DNA of 64,000 bases from Rothia sp. (in: high G+C Gram-positive bacteria) (GTDB taxonomy: Bacteria; Actinomycetota; Actinomycetes; Actinomycetales; Micrococcaceae), in the NCBI GenBank assembly GCA_030524105.1, contig JAUNHE010000005.1, positions 1-64,000 of the forward strand, in the 5' to 3' direction. The notes beneath the pieces were generated by a model. It worked only from the letters and a program-made list of their open reading frames with translations. It was not told the origin of the DNA and did not search any database. Position numbers and translations under genes: made by a program. How positions within the stretch are numbered: position 1 is the stretch's first letter; each line of letters begins with the position of its first letter. Shown here piece after piece: positions 35,262-44,414 of the stretch.

Positions 35262-35870
35262 GTGATCTTTGTAGACAAGCAGACTGCTAACGAAACTGAG
35301 CCCTGGCTGATTGTTGGCCTGGGTAATCCGGGGCCTGAATACGCTCGAACCCGGCATAATATAGGGCAGATGGTTCTTGATCACCTTGCCGAGCAGATAG
35401 GTGCCAACTACAAAAAACACAAAAGCCGGGCCGCGCTAGCGCAGGGTCGGCTCGGCCCCGGACGGGATCGTCTGCTGCTAGCTAAACCCCTCACCTATAT
35501 GAACCTCTCCGGTGGGCCGGTGGCTGCTCTCAGCCATTTTTACGGGATTGGCCCGGACCGGGTGCTTGTCCTCCACGACGACTTAGACCTCCCCTTTGAC
35601 ACCATCAAACTTAAATGTGGTGGGGGAGAAGGGGGCCACAATGGCTTGCGGGATATCAGTAAGGCCTTGGGCAGCAAGGACTATTATCGGGTGCGCCTTG
35701 GCATCGGGCGTCCTCCCGGTACAATGCAGGTTTCAGACTATGTCTTGCGACCTTTCTCAAGCAGTGAAGCTAAAATTTTGCCCTTCCATATAGACCGGGC
35801 TGCCTCGGCAACGGAGCTACTGCTAGAGCAGGGCCTGCTCGCTGCTCAGCAGCGCTTTCATACCGCCTAG
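35262..35870 (+). CDS. pth: peptidyl-tRNA hydrolase
   Basis: Releases peptides from stalled peptidyl-tRNA. The motif LIVGLGNPGPEYARTRHNIG contains the catalytic His. KPLTYMNLSGGPV, LVLHDDLDLPF (catalytic Asp) and GGGEGGHNGLRDI complete the family set. The open frame reaches back to 35097 inside rplY, but GTG 35262 with GGAG upstream is the real start. The protein has 202 residues. It stands in the usual rplY-pth order. Confidence 0.96.
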   Translation: MIFVDKQTANETEPWLIVGLGNPGPEYARTRHNIGQMVLDHLAEQIGANYKKHKSRAALAQGRLGPGRDRLLLAKPLTYMNLSGGPVAALSHFYGIGPDRVLVLHDDLDLPFDTIKLKCGGGEGGHNGLRDISKALGSKDYYRVRLGIGRPPGTMQVSDYVLRPFSSSEAKILPFHIDRAASATELLLEQGLLAAQQRFHTA

Positions 35871-36043
35871 ATCCGCTGGCCACTGAAGGAACTGCGCGCA
35901 GAACCTTTCTATAGGGCTCTTAGCGGCAGTGAGGGCAGCAAGCCCAGCCTTACTATCATTTTGAAATGACTCGGAATAAGCTATAAAAATGTGCCGTTAA
36001 TGCAGCACACAGGTTACCGGCAGAATCAGCAAAGGACAGAATT
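35871..36043 (+). promoter_or_regulatory. promoter region of sufS-sufU
   Basis: 173 bases between pth and sufS with AAAGGAC before the GTG. Near 35950-35990 the sequence is AT-rich and includes a TTGAAATGACTCGG segment followed by GCTATAAAAAT, which could be a -35/-10 pair with TATAAA as the -10. This is a guess by eye. Confidence 0.35.
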
Positions 36044-37366
36044 GTGAGCACCCCAGGCTACGTACTGCAAAAAAACACCCCACTTGATGACGCTGCCGTC
36101 CTCCAACTGCGCCAGGACTTTCCTATCCTGGCCGCAGAAGTTAACTCCCACCCCCTTACTTACTTGGATTCTGGGGCGACGAGCCAGACGCCAAACCAGG
36201 TGCTTGCGGCAGAAAAGAACTTTTACCAGAACTATAATTCGGCAGTGCACCGCGGAGCTCACACTCTAGCGGTGGAATCAACCGAACTGTTTGAACAAGC
36301 CCGCAGGACAGTGGCTAGCTTTGTTGGGGTGGGTGAAGACGAGTTGGTCTGGACAGCCAACGCTACAGAAGCCCTTAACCTCATTACCTACTCTTTTGCC
36401 AATGCGGCTGCTGGTCTAGGAGGGGAGCCAGCTCAAGCCTACCGGCTACAAGCTGGCGATGAAATTCTTGTGACCGAGCAAGAGCACCATGCCAACTTGC
36501 TACCCTGGCAGCTACTAGCCAAGAAAACCGGTGCCAGTCTGCGCTGGATACCGTTAGAGGCAGACGGGACCTTAGACTATGCGGCGGCAGAGAGGCTCAT
36601 CAATCCACAGACCAGGGTGCTGGCCTTCACCCATGTTTCTAACGTACTGGGCTCCATAACGGACGTTAATTTTTTGGTCAAGCTAGCCAAGGAGGTTTCT
36701 GCTCTTACCGTCTTAGACGCCTGCCAGTCTGTACCGCATATGCCGGTTAATTTTAGGCAGCTGGGGGTAGATTTTGCGGTCTTTTCTGGGCATAAGATGC
36801 TTGCACCTACTGGAGTTGGTGCCCTTTACGGCAAAGCTGAACACTTGGCTGGCATGCCGCCCTTTTTAACCGGTGGCTCTATGATTACCAAGGTAACCAT
36901 GACCGAGGCAGAATTTATGTCAGCCCCTACCAAGTTTGAGGCCGGTACGCAAAAGATCTCTCAGGTGCTAGCCTGGGCTGCAGCAGTGGATTATCTTAAC
37001 CATCTGGGAATGGAAAATATAGCTGCCTGGGAGGAGAAGCTGGGCCAGCGTTTAGCTGCCGGTATTGAAGAGATTGCTGGTGCTAAGCTTTTGGGTCCTG
37101 CTGCCGGAGAGCGCCGCGCCGGGCTGGCTGCCCTAGACTTAGCGGGAGTTCACCCACACGATGTTGGCCAGTTACTTGATACCCAAGGGATTGCAGTGCG
37201 TGTTGGCCATCATTGTGCCCAGCCCTTGCATCGAGCCTTGGGTATTAAGGCTTCGACCCGGGCTTCAGCCTACCTCTATAACACCACTGCAGATATTGAT
37301 CGTTTTTTGGCGGCGCTTAGCCAGGTCCGGCCCTATTTTGGGCTCTCAGTAGCTACAAGGAGTTAA
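36044..37366 (+). CDS. sufS: SufS-type cysteine desulfurase
   Basis: PLP enzyme that takes sulfur from cysteine for Fe-S cluster assembly. The N-terminus has LDSGATSQTP. The middle has TEQEHHANLLPW, and the PLP lysine is in FSGHKMLAPTGVGALYG. The catalytic cysteine is in RVGHHCAQPL, the short class-II arrangement of SufS. The 440 residues include a somewhat long N-terminus. It is followed 10 bases later by sufU, the usual actinobacterial partner. The SufBCD genes are not in the window. Confidence 0.93.
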   Translation: MSTPGYVLQKNTPLDDAAVLQLRQDFPILAAEVNSHPLTYLDSGATSQTPNQVLAAEKNFYQNYNSAVHRGAHTLAVESTELFEQARRTVASFVGVGEDELVWTANATEALNLITYSFANAAAGLGGEPAQAYRLQAGDEILVTEQEHHANLLPWQLLAKKTGASLRWIPLEADGTLDYAAAERLINPQTRVLAFTHVSNVLGSITDVNFLVKLAKEVSALTVLDACQSVPHMPVNFRQLGVDFAVFSGHKMLAPTGVGALYGKAEHLAGMPPFLTGGSMITKVTMTEAEFMSAPTKFEAGTQKISQVLAWAAAVDYLNHLGMENIAAWEEKLGQRLAAGIEEIAGAKLLGPAAGERRAGLAALDLAGVHPHDVGQLLDTQGIAVRVGHHCAQPLHRALGIKASTRASAYLYNTTADIDRFLAALSQVRPYFGLSVATRS

Positions 37367-37376
37367 AAGAAAAATA

Positions 37377-37832
37377 ATGAACGGGCTTGAATCCTTATAT
37401 CAGCAGATTATTCTTGACCACTCCAAGGAGCGGCACGGTGAGGGGCTGATTCTTCCCCAGCATCGTAGTGCACAGAATCATCAGTACAACCCTACCTGCG
37501 GTGACGAGATAAATCTGCGGGTAGAGCTCAATGCTGACGCTGATCGTATTGAGCAGATCTCCTGGGAAGGAGACGGCTGCTCCATCTCTATGGCTGCCGC
37601 TTCTGTGCTGAGCCAGCTGGGGCAGGGCATGCAGATCAAAGAATTTATGCGGCTGATCGAAGAGTTTCGCCGACTTTTAAGATCCCGGGGGCAGCTTGAA
37701 CCAGACGAAGAGCTCCTGGGCGATGCTGCTGCCTTTGCCGGGGTTTCCCGGTTTGTTGCCCGCGTTAAATGCGCTATGCTAGCCTGGGTTGCTGCAGAAA
37801 AAGCCAGTGAGCAGCTCCTGGAACAAGAATAG
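37377..37832 (+). CDS. sufU: SufU iron-sulfur assembly protein
   Basis: Zinc-containing scaffold-like protein that accepts sulfur from SufS. The three cysteines and one aspartate are present as NPTCGDEI, GDGCSISMAA and RVKCAMLAW. The roughly 18-residue insertion between the second and third cysteine that separates SufU from IscU is visible (RLIEEFRRLLRSRG region). The length of 151 is normal. It is in an operon with sufS. Confidence 0.93.
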   Translation: MNGLESLYQQIILDHSKERHGEGLILPQHRSAQNHQYNPTCGDEINLRVELNADADRIEQISWEGDGCSISMAAASVLSQLGQGMQIKEFMRLIEEFRRLLRSRGQLEPDEELLGDAAAFAGVSRFVARVKCAMLAWVAAEKASEQLLEQE

Positions 37833-38024
37833 AAATTAATCACAGCTCTTCTCACCCGGCTCTTTGGCCCAGCAGAAAAGGGGGAGTTGCCGGTACTGTC
37901 CCCCAAATGATGTCCACTATATTTCTGGTAGTCACCGGCTAAAGAGTGTATACTTGCCAGAAGATGTTGCGGGGATGCGCCAGCGTATCTGTGCAAAGTT
38001 GACTTCGCGATTAGGGGAAACACT
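37833..38024 (+). promoter_or_regulatory. promoter region of the TagD-like gene
   Basis: 192 bases without a gene. TATACT near 37949 is a good -10 candidate. TTAGGGGAAA sits before the ATG as ribosome binding site. Confidence 0.4.
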
Positions 38025-38450
38025 ATGAACATTGGCTATGCAGCCGGAGCATTTGATTTGTTCCACGTTGGGCACCTCAATATTCTTCGCCAGGCAAAGA
38101 AGAACTGCGACTATCTGGTTGCCGGCGTGGTCTCCGATGAAATGTTGGAGCTGACCAAGGGCCGTAAACCTATCATTCCTTTAGCTGAGCGCATGGAGAT
38201 TGTTTCCCATATTGACTTTGTGGATGAGGTGCGGGCAGAAACAGTTGAAGACAAGCTTGAAACCTGGGAGCAGGTAAAATTCAATACCTTCTTTAAGGGC
38301 GATGACTGGAAGGGCACTGCCCGCGGTATCGAACTTGAGAACCGTTTTGCAGAGGTGGGAGTCTCTGTTGTTTATTTCCCCTATACCATGCATACTTCAT
38401 CAACAAAACTTCGGGCAGCTTTGGCAGCACTCACCCCCAAGGCCGCTTAA
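38025..38450 (+). CDS. glycerol-3-phosphate cytidylyltransferase-like (TagD) protein
   Basis: Small cytidylyltransferase of 141 residues. GAFDLFHVGHLNILRQAK holds the H-x-G-H catalytic motif, KGDDWKG the substrate loop, and TSSTKLR the R-T-x-G-I-S-T-T-like motif in degenerate form. TagD makes CDP-glycerol for teichoic acids or phosphopolyol-decorated polysaccharides. No TagF-type gene is adjacent, but a CDP-alcohol phosphotransferase starts at 46089. It ends at a strong bidirectional terminator. Confidence 0.86.
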   Translation: MNIGYAAGAFDLFHVGHLNILRQAKKNCDYLVAGVVSDEMLELTKGRKPIIPLAERMEIVSHIDFVDEVRAETVEDKLETWEQVKFNTFFKGDDWKGTARGIELENRFAEVGVSVVYFPYTMHTSSTKLRAALAALTPKAA

Positions 38451-38471
38451 AAGGTCTAGCTTACTTAATAA

Positions 38472-38506
38472 AAAAATGGACGTTTCTGTGTGAAACGTCC
38501 ATTTTT
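38472..38506. terminator. bidirectional terminator
   Basis: A perfect stem AAAAATGGACGTTT (38472-38485) / AAACGTCCATTTTT (38493-38506) has a 7-base loop. It provides a T run on both strands between the convergent TagD-like and DUF2505 genes. Confidence 0.9.
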
Positions 38507-38519
38507 ACTGGCTTAAAAA

Positions 38520-39017
38520 CTAGTTCTTAGAAACCCACTCTTCAACATACAGGCCCAGACGAGAAAGGACTTTACCAATGTGAGGTTCAGCCGCTGCCGC
38601 TAATTTTTTACCCACAAGAGGGATCCCACAATTAACGTCACCAGAAACAAGAACCTGGGTTTTTTCACCTTGGGCGCTGAGCTGCTGGGTTGCCTTGGCG
38701 GTAATTGGCAAACCGTTAACCTTAATCTGGCTGCTAACGGTACGGGAGCCATCTGCCGCAGGGGCGGAAATAGAATCCTCCTGGGTCATCTGCACACCCT
38801 TGGAAATAAATTTTTTGGCAATATCGGGGATGCGCTCAGCACTGACGGCCCGAGTTGTGGTGGCGGTGAAAGCACCGGCAGTTTCACCAGACATGGAAAA
38901 GTTTTCAAAGGAGATCCTAAGCTTATCGCAGGTAAAGCGGGCAAAGTCCTCAGAGGCATAAGCTTCAACAACCCGATCAATCGGTGCATTGACGGTAGTC
39001 GATTCTTGGACAGACAT
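38520..39017 (-). CDS. DUF2505 domain protein
   Basis: A 165-residue protein of the actinobacterial DUF2505 family, which has a START/Bet v1-like fold that may hold a lipid or hydrophobic ligand. The visible pattern is a start VNAPIDRVVEAYASEDFARF, alternating beta strands in the middle, and a C-terminal long helix (LVGKKLAAAAEPHIGKVL onward). No signal peptide or membrane segment is seen. AAAGGAAC precedes the ATG. The function is unknown. It is a single gene transcribed toward the bidirectional terminator. Confidence 0.82.
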   Translation of the reverse strand: MSVQESTTVNAPIDRVVEAYASEDFARFTCDKLRISFENFSMSGETAGAFTATTTRAVSAERIPDIAKKFISKGVQMTQEDSISAPAADGSRTVSSQIKVNGLPITAKATQQLSAQGEKTQVLVSGDVNCGIPLVGKKLAAAAEPHIGKVLSRLGLYVEEWVSKN

Positions 39018-39187
39018 TGAGTTCCTTTCAAAAGGTTAGTTAGGTGGTTTCTTAGCCGCTGCAAAAAGAGTCCTGCTAGAGCTAGAAAATGCTCAGCAGG
39101 GACAGAAAAACACTCTACTGTGCCCCTGCCCCTGTAGCAAAAGGGGAGGATGATTTTCCCTCCACCTATTTTAGTGATTTAGTCGAG

Positions 39188-39805
39188 TTATCGCCCCACT
39201 ATACCCCTGATAACTTGCCCCCAACGTCTGGCAAATTTGCGGACATCATGTCCAGAAGAGGGGGCAAAATTTGCGAAGATTTTGTTAAGCTCCGCAGCAG
39301 CCTGATCGGCACCGGGCTGACGCCGGCTACCCGTAACCATGCTGGGATCTGCAAAGGCAGCATCTAATTTCTTTTCCAGATCCTGGGCATCGTGGGCGAT
39401 GATAGTCTCCCCATACGATTCCATCACTTTAGAAAACTCCACCTGATGGTCATCAACAACTTCATCAAATTTATGCAGGCGGGGGACAGCTAAAGGAATA
39501 ACCCCTACCTCACGGGCATCCAAAATAGATCCAGGCCCACCCTGAACCAAAACCACCCGGGCCTGTTCATAGAATTTTAAGAGCTCAGCCCGGGGCATAC
39601 GGTCTACCGTCCTGGTAGCATTCCTAGGCTTATCCGTAAACCCATGCTGAAAAAGACAGGTAAGGTCTGGGTGCTTAGCCAAATAAGAATCAACCCAGTC
39701 AACGAGCCGATCAAACTTATGGTAATCGGTCCCAAGCGAAACAACAAGATCGTAGCTTTGACTCTCTGGCTGGGCCGATTCCCCACTGCCCTGTAGTTCT
39801 GTCAA
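39188..39805 (-). CDS. Alg13/PssE-like glycosyltransferase catalytic subunit
   Basis: The C-terminal, nucleotide-sugar-binding half of a split GT28-type glycosyltransferase. LVVSLGTDYHKFDRLVDWVD starts the domain, and VVLVQGGPGSILDAREVGVIPLAVPR is the donor-binding motif. The frame is open back to 39913, overlapping the Alg14-like gene, but TTG 39805 has GAGAGGA nine bases upstream and gives a compact 206-residue protein. It works with the Alg14-like membrane anchor encoded just upstream, as in PssD/PssE or EpsF pairs, probably adding the second sugar to a lipid-linked primer. It is last in the locus 2 operon. Confidence 0.85.
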   Translation of the reverse strand: MTELQGSGESAQPESQSYDLVVSLGTDYHKFDRLVDWVDSYLAKHPDLTCLFQHGFTDKPRNATRTVDRMPRAELLKFYEQARVVLVQGGPGSILDAREVGVIPLAVPRLHKFDEVVDDHQVEFSKVMESYGETIIAHDAQDLEKKLDAAFADPSMVTGSRRQPGADQAAAELNKIFANFAPSSGHDVRKFARRWGQVIRGIVGR

Positions 39806-39855
39806 TGGTTTAGTCCTCTCAAATACTATGTGGCACAAAGAAAGTGGTAGCCAAG

Positions 39856-40305
39856 CTACATGATGGCGCCAATATTGACTGATTCTGGGAAGGCCTTTTG
39901 CTGCTCCTCCCACTGAACCACAAATAGATCACTCATGGGGTAGCAGAGCCGAGCACTCATGGTAGGCATGGTAATGCGATCATAGGCTTCGATAAAAACA
40001 GTACGAACCCCCAGCAGCTTGGCAACCGCAAAAAAGGAAACAGCAACGGCAGCCCCACTGCTGATGACAACATCCGGTTTTTCACGGCGAATAGTGCGCC
40101 AGGCAACTCCGATATTGCGGATAGCATTGGGCAGGTTACGGGTCGTTGGAAAATAAACCCAATCAATTTTTTCACCCGCCAAGGCAGCTTTAACCTCCGG
40201 AAGCTCAAAAGTAGCCCAAGTACGCTCATGGCTCTTCCAAAACTTTTCTAGCGCAATCAGCTGAGCCAGATGGCCGCCAGCACTAGCCACATACAGTGCT
40301 TTCAC
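39856..40305 (-). CDS. Alg14/PssD-like membrane-anchoring subunit
   Basis: The acceptor-binding half of the split glycosyltransferase. VASAGGHLAQLIALEKFW holds the G-G-H-x-x-Q/E motif typical of Alg14 and MurG N-domains. VISSGAAVAVSFFAVAKLLG and VFIEAYDRITMPTMSARLCYPMSDLFVVQW follow the family layout. The length of 149 matches. The start is GTG with GAGGGGG upstream. It is encoded directly before the Alg13-like subunit. Confidence 0.88.
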   Translation of the reverse strand: MKALYVASAGGHLAQLIALEKFWKSHERTWATFELPEVKAALAGEKIDWVYFPTTRNLPNAIRNIGVAWRTIRREKPDVVISSGAAVAVSFFAVAKLLGVRTVFIEAYDRITMPTMSARLCYPMSDLFVVQWEEQQKAFPESVNIGAIM

Positions 40306-40337
40306 CTAATATTTCCCCCTCATCCCTCAATAACGGA

Positions 40338-41579
40338 TTATTTATTGAGGTAGACGTATTCGATCCGTGCATCCACTGCCATTTCTGCAGCAGAGATAAA
40401 GTCATTCAGGGCGGCCAATTCACTTTCTGGGGTCACGACCACAAGGCAAGAACCCAGCTGATCGGCGGCATCAAGAACCTGCGAAACCTCTATATCGGCG
40501 GCAGGAACTAAGACCGTAGCCTGAGAAGAATCACCCTGCTCCTGGGCCTGAGCTGCACTTTCTAAGGAGTCTGTAAAGAAGACATCAGAATCCTCAGCAG
40601 CCTTAAAGAGGTAGTTGGCAAATCTCTTACCGGCTTCCTGAGTCAGCGAGTAGACCACCGCGCCGGCAAGACCGGCAGCAGCAAACTGGCCAGCAGGAGC
40701 CCCCAGAGTACGCAGAATCCGTCGGGTATCTTCAATCTCCTTGCCTTCACGCAGCTCGTGCAGGTCTGCCCCCACAGCTTCCTGAGCACGATCCAGGTAG
40801 CGGACATCGGGAAGACGGGTATCAACAATCCAGGAAAGAATAGCACCAAGCATGGCACCAATAAGAGCACCTACCAAAAGATACTGTAAGAAGGATAAGC
40901 TACTTGCCGCTCCAGAGTCCTGAGCCTGGGTGACAACCCGGCCACCTTCTGTAGAAGTAACTTCAACCTGGGTAAGCCGCTCTTGCAGGCTGGAGCGGGC
41001 GGCATCGCTGTTGCTATCTAAGGCATCCAGCCGGTCCCTAATCTCCGCAGTCTTCTGATCTACCGTGGCCTTAAGGCTCTCCTGCCGAACCTCCAAATAA
41101 GACTCCGCCATGGCGTTAGCAAACTGAGCCGAGAGAGCAGGATCATCCGAGGTCGCCGTAAAGTCAAGAATAGACGTACCGGTGTGAGCAGCTACTTCAA
41201 CATTGGACAGTAGCTGGTTAACCCGGCCTTCATTACTACCTTCAATTTTTTCGGCAGCCTTTTGAGCAACTTCCCTCGAATGGGCCACAGAGGCCTCGGT
41301 ATCAATATTGACAAGCAACTGGTTAGATGCAACCGCATTGGGATCGGTTGTTAGCGGATAGACCACCACGGTAGAAGTCGCCTCATACTTGGCTGAAGTT
41401 GCCAAAGACATTAAACCACCCACCAGGGCGCAGACAGCTATACAGGCCAGCAAAACCTTAGGATGACGGAGCATCTTACGCAGCTGCTCCGAGAGCGATA
41501 CAGGGCGAATTGCCTGTGCTGCTCGTGTTCCGCGGGTTTCCGCAGTGGCTCGGCGTGATACGGCGTTCCTAGGTGCCAC
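40338..41579 (-). CDS. Wzz-like chain-length regulator with degenerate kinase-like C-terminus
   Basis: A 413-residue membrane protein. It has a basic N-terminus, membrane helix 1 at about 43-62, an extracellular Wzz domain with a coiled-coil stretch (about 165-205), and membrane helix 2 at about 225-250 (LVGALIGAMLGAILSWIVD). The C-terminal 150 residues sit where a BY-kinase would be, but I see no Walker A, Walker A' or tyrosine tail, so it is not an active kinase. It probably sets chain length in locus 2. The start is GTG, overlapping the flippase gene end by 11 bases, with GAGAGTG upstream. Confidence 0.82.
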   Translation of the reverse strand: MAPRNAVSRRATAETRGTRAAQAIRPVSLSEQLRKMLRHPKVLLACIAVCALVGGLMSLATSAKYEATSTVVVYPLTTDPNAVASNQLLVNIDTEASVAHSREVAQKAAEKIEGSNEGRVNQLLSNVEVAAHTGTSILDFTATSDDPALSAQFANAMAESYLEVRQESLKATVDQKTAEIRDRLDALDSNSDAARSSLQERLTQVEVTSTEGGRVVTQAQDSGAASSLSFLQYLLVGALIGAMLGAILSWIVDTRLPDVRYLDRAQEAVGADLHELREGKEIEDTRRILRTLGAPAGQFAAAGLAGAVVYSLTQEAGKRFANYLFKAAEDSDVFFTDSLESAAQAQEQGDSSQATVLVPAADIEVSQVLDAADQLGSCLVVVTPESELAALNDFISAAEMAVDARIEYVYLNK

Positions 41580-43098
41580 TTACATCACTCTCTTTCTTGT
41601 CAAAATGTTTTCCAGGTAAAGATTTTTTCTTTTTGCGAGACGTGAAAATATTTTCAATACCAATCGCCTCGCGGAATCGGTACATGAGCAGCCCATAGAG
41701 TGGAATAACCAGGGCAGCATAGACGAGGATAGCCAGCCAATTCTCACCCAAAAGCAGGGTCGTTGCCAGAGCCCCCAAAAGCGGCAGCAAAGAACTGATC
41801 AGCATAACCGGCAGCATCTCGGCAGGCTTAGCCCTAATACCTACCAGACGCAAAACCTGGTAGGCAGCCAATAAGGTATCAACCAAGACAGCAGCAGACC
41901 AGGCAGTCACAGCCCCGTACAAGCCCCAAAGCGGCACCAGCAGCAGGTTAAGAACCACCGAGACCAGCAAGGAGGAGAGCTTGTTATAGAGCTGCCAGCG
42001 AGATTTACCGCTCATGAGCAAGACAGACTGGACACCACCGGCAGCCATAACCAGCATCATAGCCGGGCAAATGACCCACAGTACACCGGCACCATCAGAG
42101 AAGCCTTGACCAAAAACTCCCATTAAAACGGGCCCAAAAAAGGCAAGGGTGATGTAGAAGGGCCAGCCTACAGCAATCAAAGCTCTTGTATTACCCACAA
42201 AAATTTGCCGGGCACGGTCTAAATCTTTTGTGGCAATAGCGGCGCTAATGGAAGGACCGGTAACAACCCGGCCAATATGATCCACCATGACACCCATACG
42301 AACCATCCGGTTAACCGCCCCGTAGATTCCCGAGGCAGCCGAGCTCAGAAAAAAAGCAACGCAGAGCACATCAATCCACTCCAGGATCGACTCAACAACA
42401 GCCGAAACCCCCCGAGCCGAGCTAAAAGACCAGAAAGAACCAGCAGTCTCTTCGGCAATAGCCCCCTCATGAACCCGGTCCTGCTGCTGAGGCAGATATT
42501 TTTTGACCAAGAACAAAGAAAAAACTGCCACCAGGACAACCGGTACAGTCCAGGACAAGGCTAAGGAAACCATGCTTCCAGCAAAAGCCACCACCAAAAG
42601 CACGGCAAGAATACGTAAGGTGGGCAAAAGAACATTTTGCAAGGCAGTAAAAGTAACCACCTTACCCAGACCACGCAGGACACCAAAGCAGAGAGTCATA
42701 GCAGCTGCAGCAATCAAAAAAGGTGCGGCAACGTTAAAGGTCAGCCGATAAGAATCCGAAAGGTGCGGACTAAGCGCCGGAATAGTATAAATGAGGGCAA
42801 CAACCGTAATACCGATAGAAATACAGAGGGAAGGCACTGCCGCATAACGAATCAACTTTTTAATAGCGGAGTAGCGCCCCACAGCCTGCTGGGCAGAAAC
42901 AGTACGCACCAAGCCGGTATCTGCACCAAAGACTGACAGGGAGGTAGCAATAGTAAAAAGCGCCATCACCTGAAAAAACTCACCGGAAGCCTGCTGCCCC
43001 AAACCATTGCTAACAATAAGGGTAGCAACGAAGGCCGCAGCGGCACCATAAATCACAAAGACCGAAGACAGGGCCCCACTTTTTGCCAAAGAAGCCAT
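41569..43098 (-). CDS. oligosaccharide flippase (Wzx/MATE-like)
   Basis: A 509-residue protein with about 14 hydrophobic segments, matching the polysaccharide transporter Wzx pattern: GQQASGEFFQVMALFTIATSLSVFGAD, the long paired helices, then SAASGIYGAVNRMVRMG and the C-terminal MSGKSRWQLYNKLSSLL stretch. It moves lipid-linked repeat units across the membrane. A basic cytoplasmic tail follows the last helix. The ATG immediately follows the stop of the Wzy gene, with AAGGAGG upstream. Confidence 0.88.
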   Translation of the reverse strand: MASLAKSGALSSVFVIYGAAAAFVATLIVSNGLGQQASGEFFQVMALFTIATSLSVFGADTGLVRTVSAQQAVGRYSAIKKLIRYAAVPSLCISIGITVVALIYTIPALSPHLSDSYRLTFNVAAPFLIAAAAMTLCFGVLRGLGKVVTFTALQNVLLPTLRILAVLLVVAFAGSMVSLALSWTVPVVLVAVFSLFLVKKYLPQQQDRVHEGAIAEETAGSFWSFSSARGVSAVVESILEWIDVLCVAFFLSSAASGIYGAVNRMVRMGVMVDHIGRVVTGPSISAAIATKDLDRARQIFVGNTRALIAVGWPFYITLAFFGPVLMGVFGQGFSDGAGVLWVICPAMMLVMAAGGVQSVLLMSGKSRWQLYNKLSSLLVSVVLNLLLVPLWGLYGAVTAWSAAVLVDTLLAAYQVLRLVGIRAKPAEMLPVMLISSLLPLLGALATTLLLGENWLAILVYAALVIPLYGLLMYRFREAIGIENIFTSRKKKKSLPGKHFDKKESDVSGT

Positions 43099-44403
43099 CT
43101 ATATGCCCTCCTTGTAGATCATAGACCGCATCATGACCGACAAACACAGCATCATAGAAGCCATCTGCATGGTATCAAAACTGTAGAAAATAAAGACACA
43201 AATAGCGGTCACCGGAACAGAGTGCAACCAAATCCCAGTATCAGACTGGACACCCCAGGTAGACCCAATGGAATAAAGCATAAAGGCCACAAACAGGGCC
43301 AAGCCCACCAAGCCAAAGCAGAACATCAGTGCCCACATATACCCCTGGGTCCCCATAGAAACACCAATCGTCACATTCATACGAGAGGTACCGTAACCGA
43401 TCAGCGGTGACTCCAGGACAGCGTCCCAGGTTGCCTGGTAGAGCGAAGCCCGCCCACCCGTGGAATCAGAATATTCTTGCCGACCCAGAATCTGCTCCAA
43501 AGCACCGGAAGTGACCAGACCAATAATAGCTGCAGCCGCCGCAATCACCGCATACAGGGCCACCTTAAGATTGCCTGCAATAACTTGCCGAAAAATCACA
43601 TAAACAATGCAAATAGCCAGCCCAATGAACATACCGCGGTTAGAGGTTGCAATAGCGGGAATCAAGCCAGCAATAATAGAAACTGTCAAAATAATTTTAG
43701 TACGCAGCTTATCGGCAGCCGACATAACAGCAATAACCACCGGGGTTAAAAAGGTGAAGGCCAAACCCCAGCTATTAGCGTAAGGAAAGGGAGCCGAGGG
43801 GCGAATATAAGGCTCTGGCGCCCCCCAAGGAAGCTGAATTTCAGCTAGCGGGGGCATGACATAGTCTTTAACCAACTCGTTAGAGACCAAACCACCGGGC
43901 ATAATCATGCTCATGGGTGTAGCCAGCCTAAACTCTGGAAAGAAAAGAGCCAACCAGCCCAAGACCACCACCGTATACCAGACCGTTAGTAAACCGCCTA
44001 GGATACCTTGGTTAGTAATGCGCTCGCGGGCATTAATGAAATAAAGGCTGTAGACACCGGCATTAAAAATCACCACAAAGCGTAGGCCCCAAGCCAGAAT
44101 ATCGGTGCCGCCGTGCAAAGAAACAGAACTGATAATGCACCATAGGGTTAAGGCCAGCCAAATCCACTGGGTTTTAAAAACCACAATATTTTTGCGCACA
44201 ATCATGTAAAAAATCATGATGTAGGCAAGAATGGTGGGTGCAAACTGACCTAGGCCAAGAGCCCAGATAGCTGGAAATCCGTAGAGCAGGCAGTACAGAG
44301 GCCAGGCCGGCAGTGGCCTGTCGGTTCTGCCTTTGGCTTCGGCGCCAGTCAGGTCGTCAGTGTAGCGGGTACCCTTTCGGGGTGCTAAAAGAGTGCTAAC
44401 CAT
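43099..44403 (-). CDS. O-antigen polymerase (Wzy)-like membrane protein
   Basis: A 434-residue polytopic membrane protein with about 11 hydrophobic segments. The region ATSNRGMFIGLAICIVY and the large loop GRASLYQATWDAVLESPLIGYGTSRM follow the Wzy_C pattern, with Arg in S-N-R-G as the usual functional residue. It probably polymerises locus 2 repeat units. The ATG has CTAGGAAC upstream. The sequence is not obviously related to the Wzy-like protein at 20804 beyond the fold. Confidence 0.82.
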   Translation of the reverse strand: MVSTLLAPRKGTRYTDDLTGAEAKGRTDRPLPAWPLYCLLYGFPAIWALGLGQFAPTILAYIMIFYMIVRKNIVVFKTQWIWLALTLWCIISSVSLHGGTDILAWGLRFVVIFNAGVYSLYFINARERITNQGILGGLLTVWYTVVVLGWLALFFPEFRLATPMSMIMPGGLVSNELVKDYVMPPLAEIQLPWGAPEPYIRPSAPFPYANSWGLAFTFLTPVVIAVMSAADKLRTKIILTVSIIAGLIPAIATSNRGMFIGLAICIVYVIFRQVIAGNLKVALYAVIAAAAAIIGLVTSGALEQILGRQEYSDSTGGRASLYQATWDAVLESPLIGYGTSRMNVTIGVSMGTQGYMWALMFCFGLVGLALFVAFMLYSIGSTWGVQSDTGIWLHSVPVTAICVFIFYSFDTMQMASMMLCLSVMMRSMIYKEGI

Positions 44404-44414
44404 AAAACCGGTTC

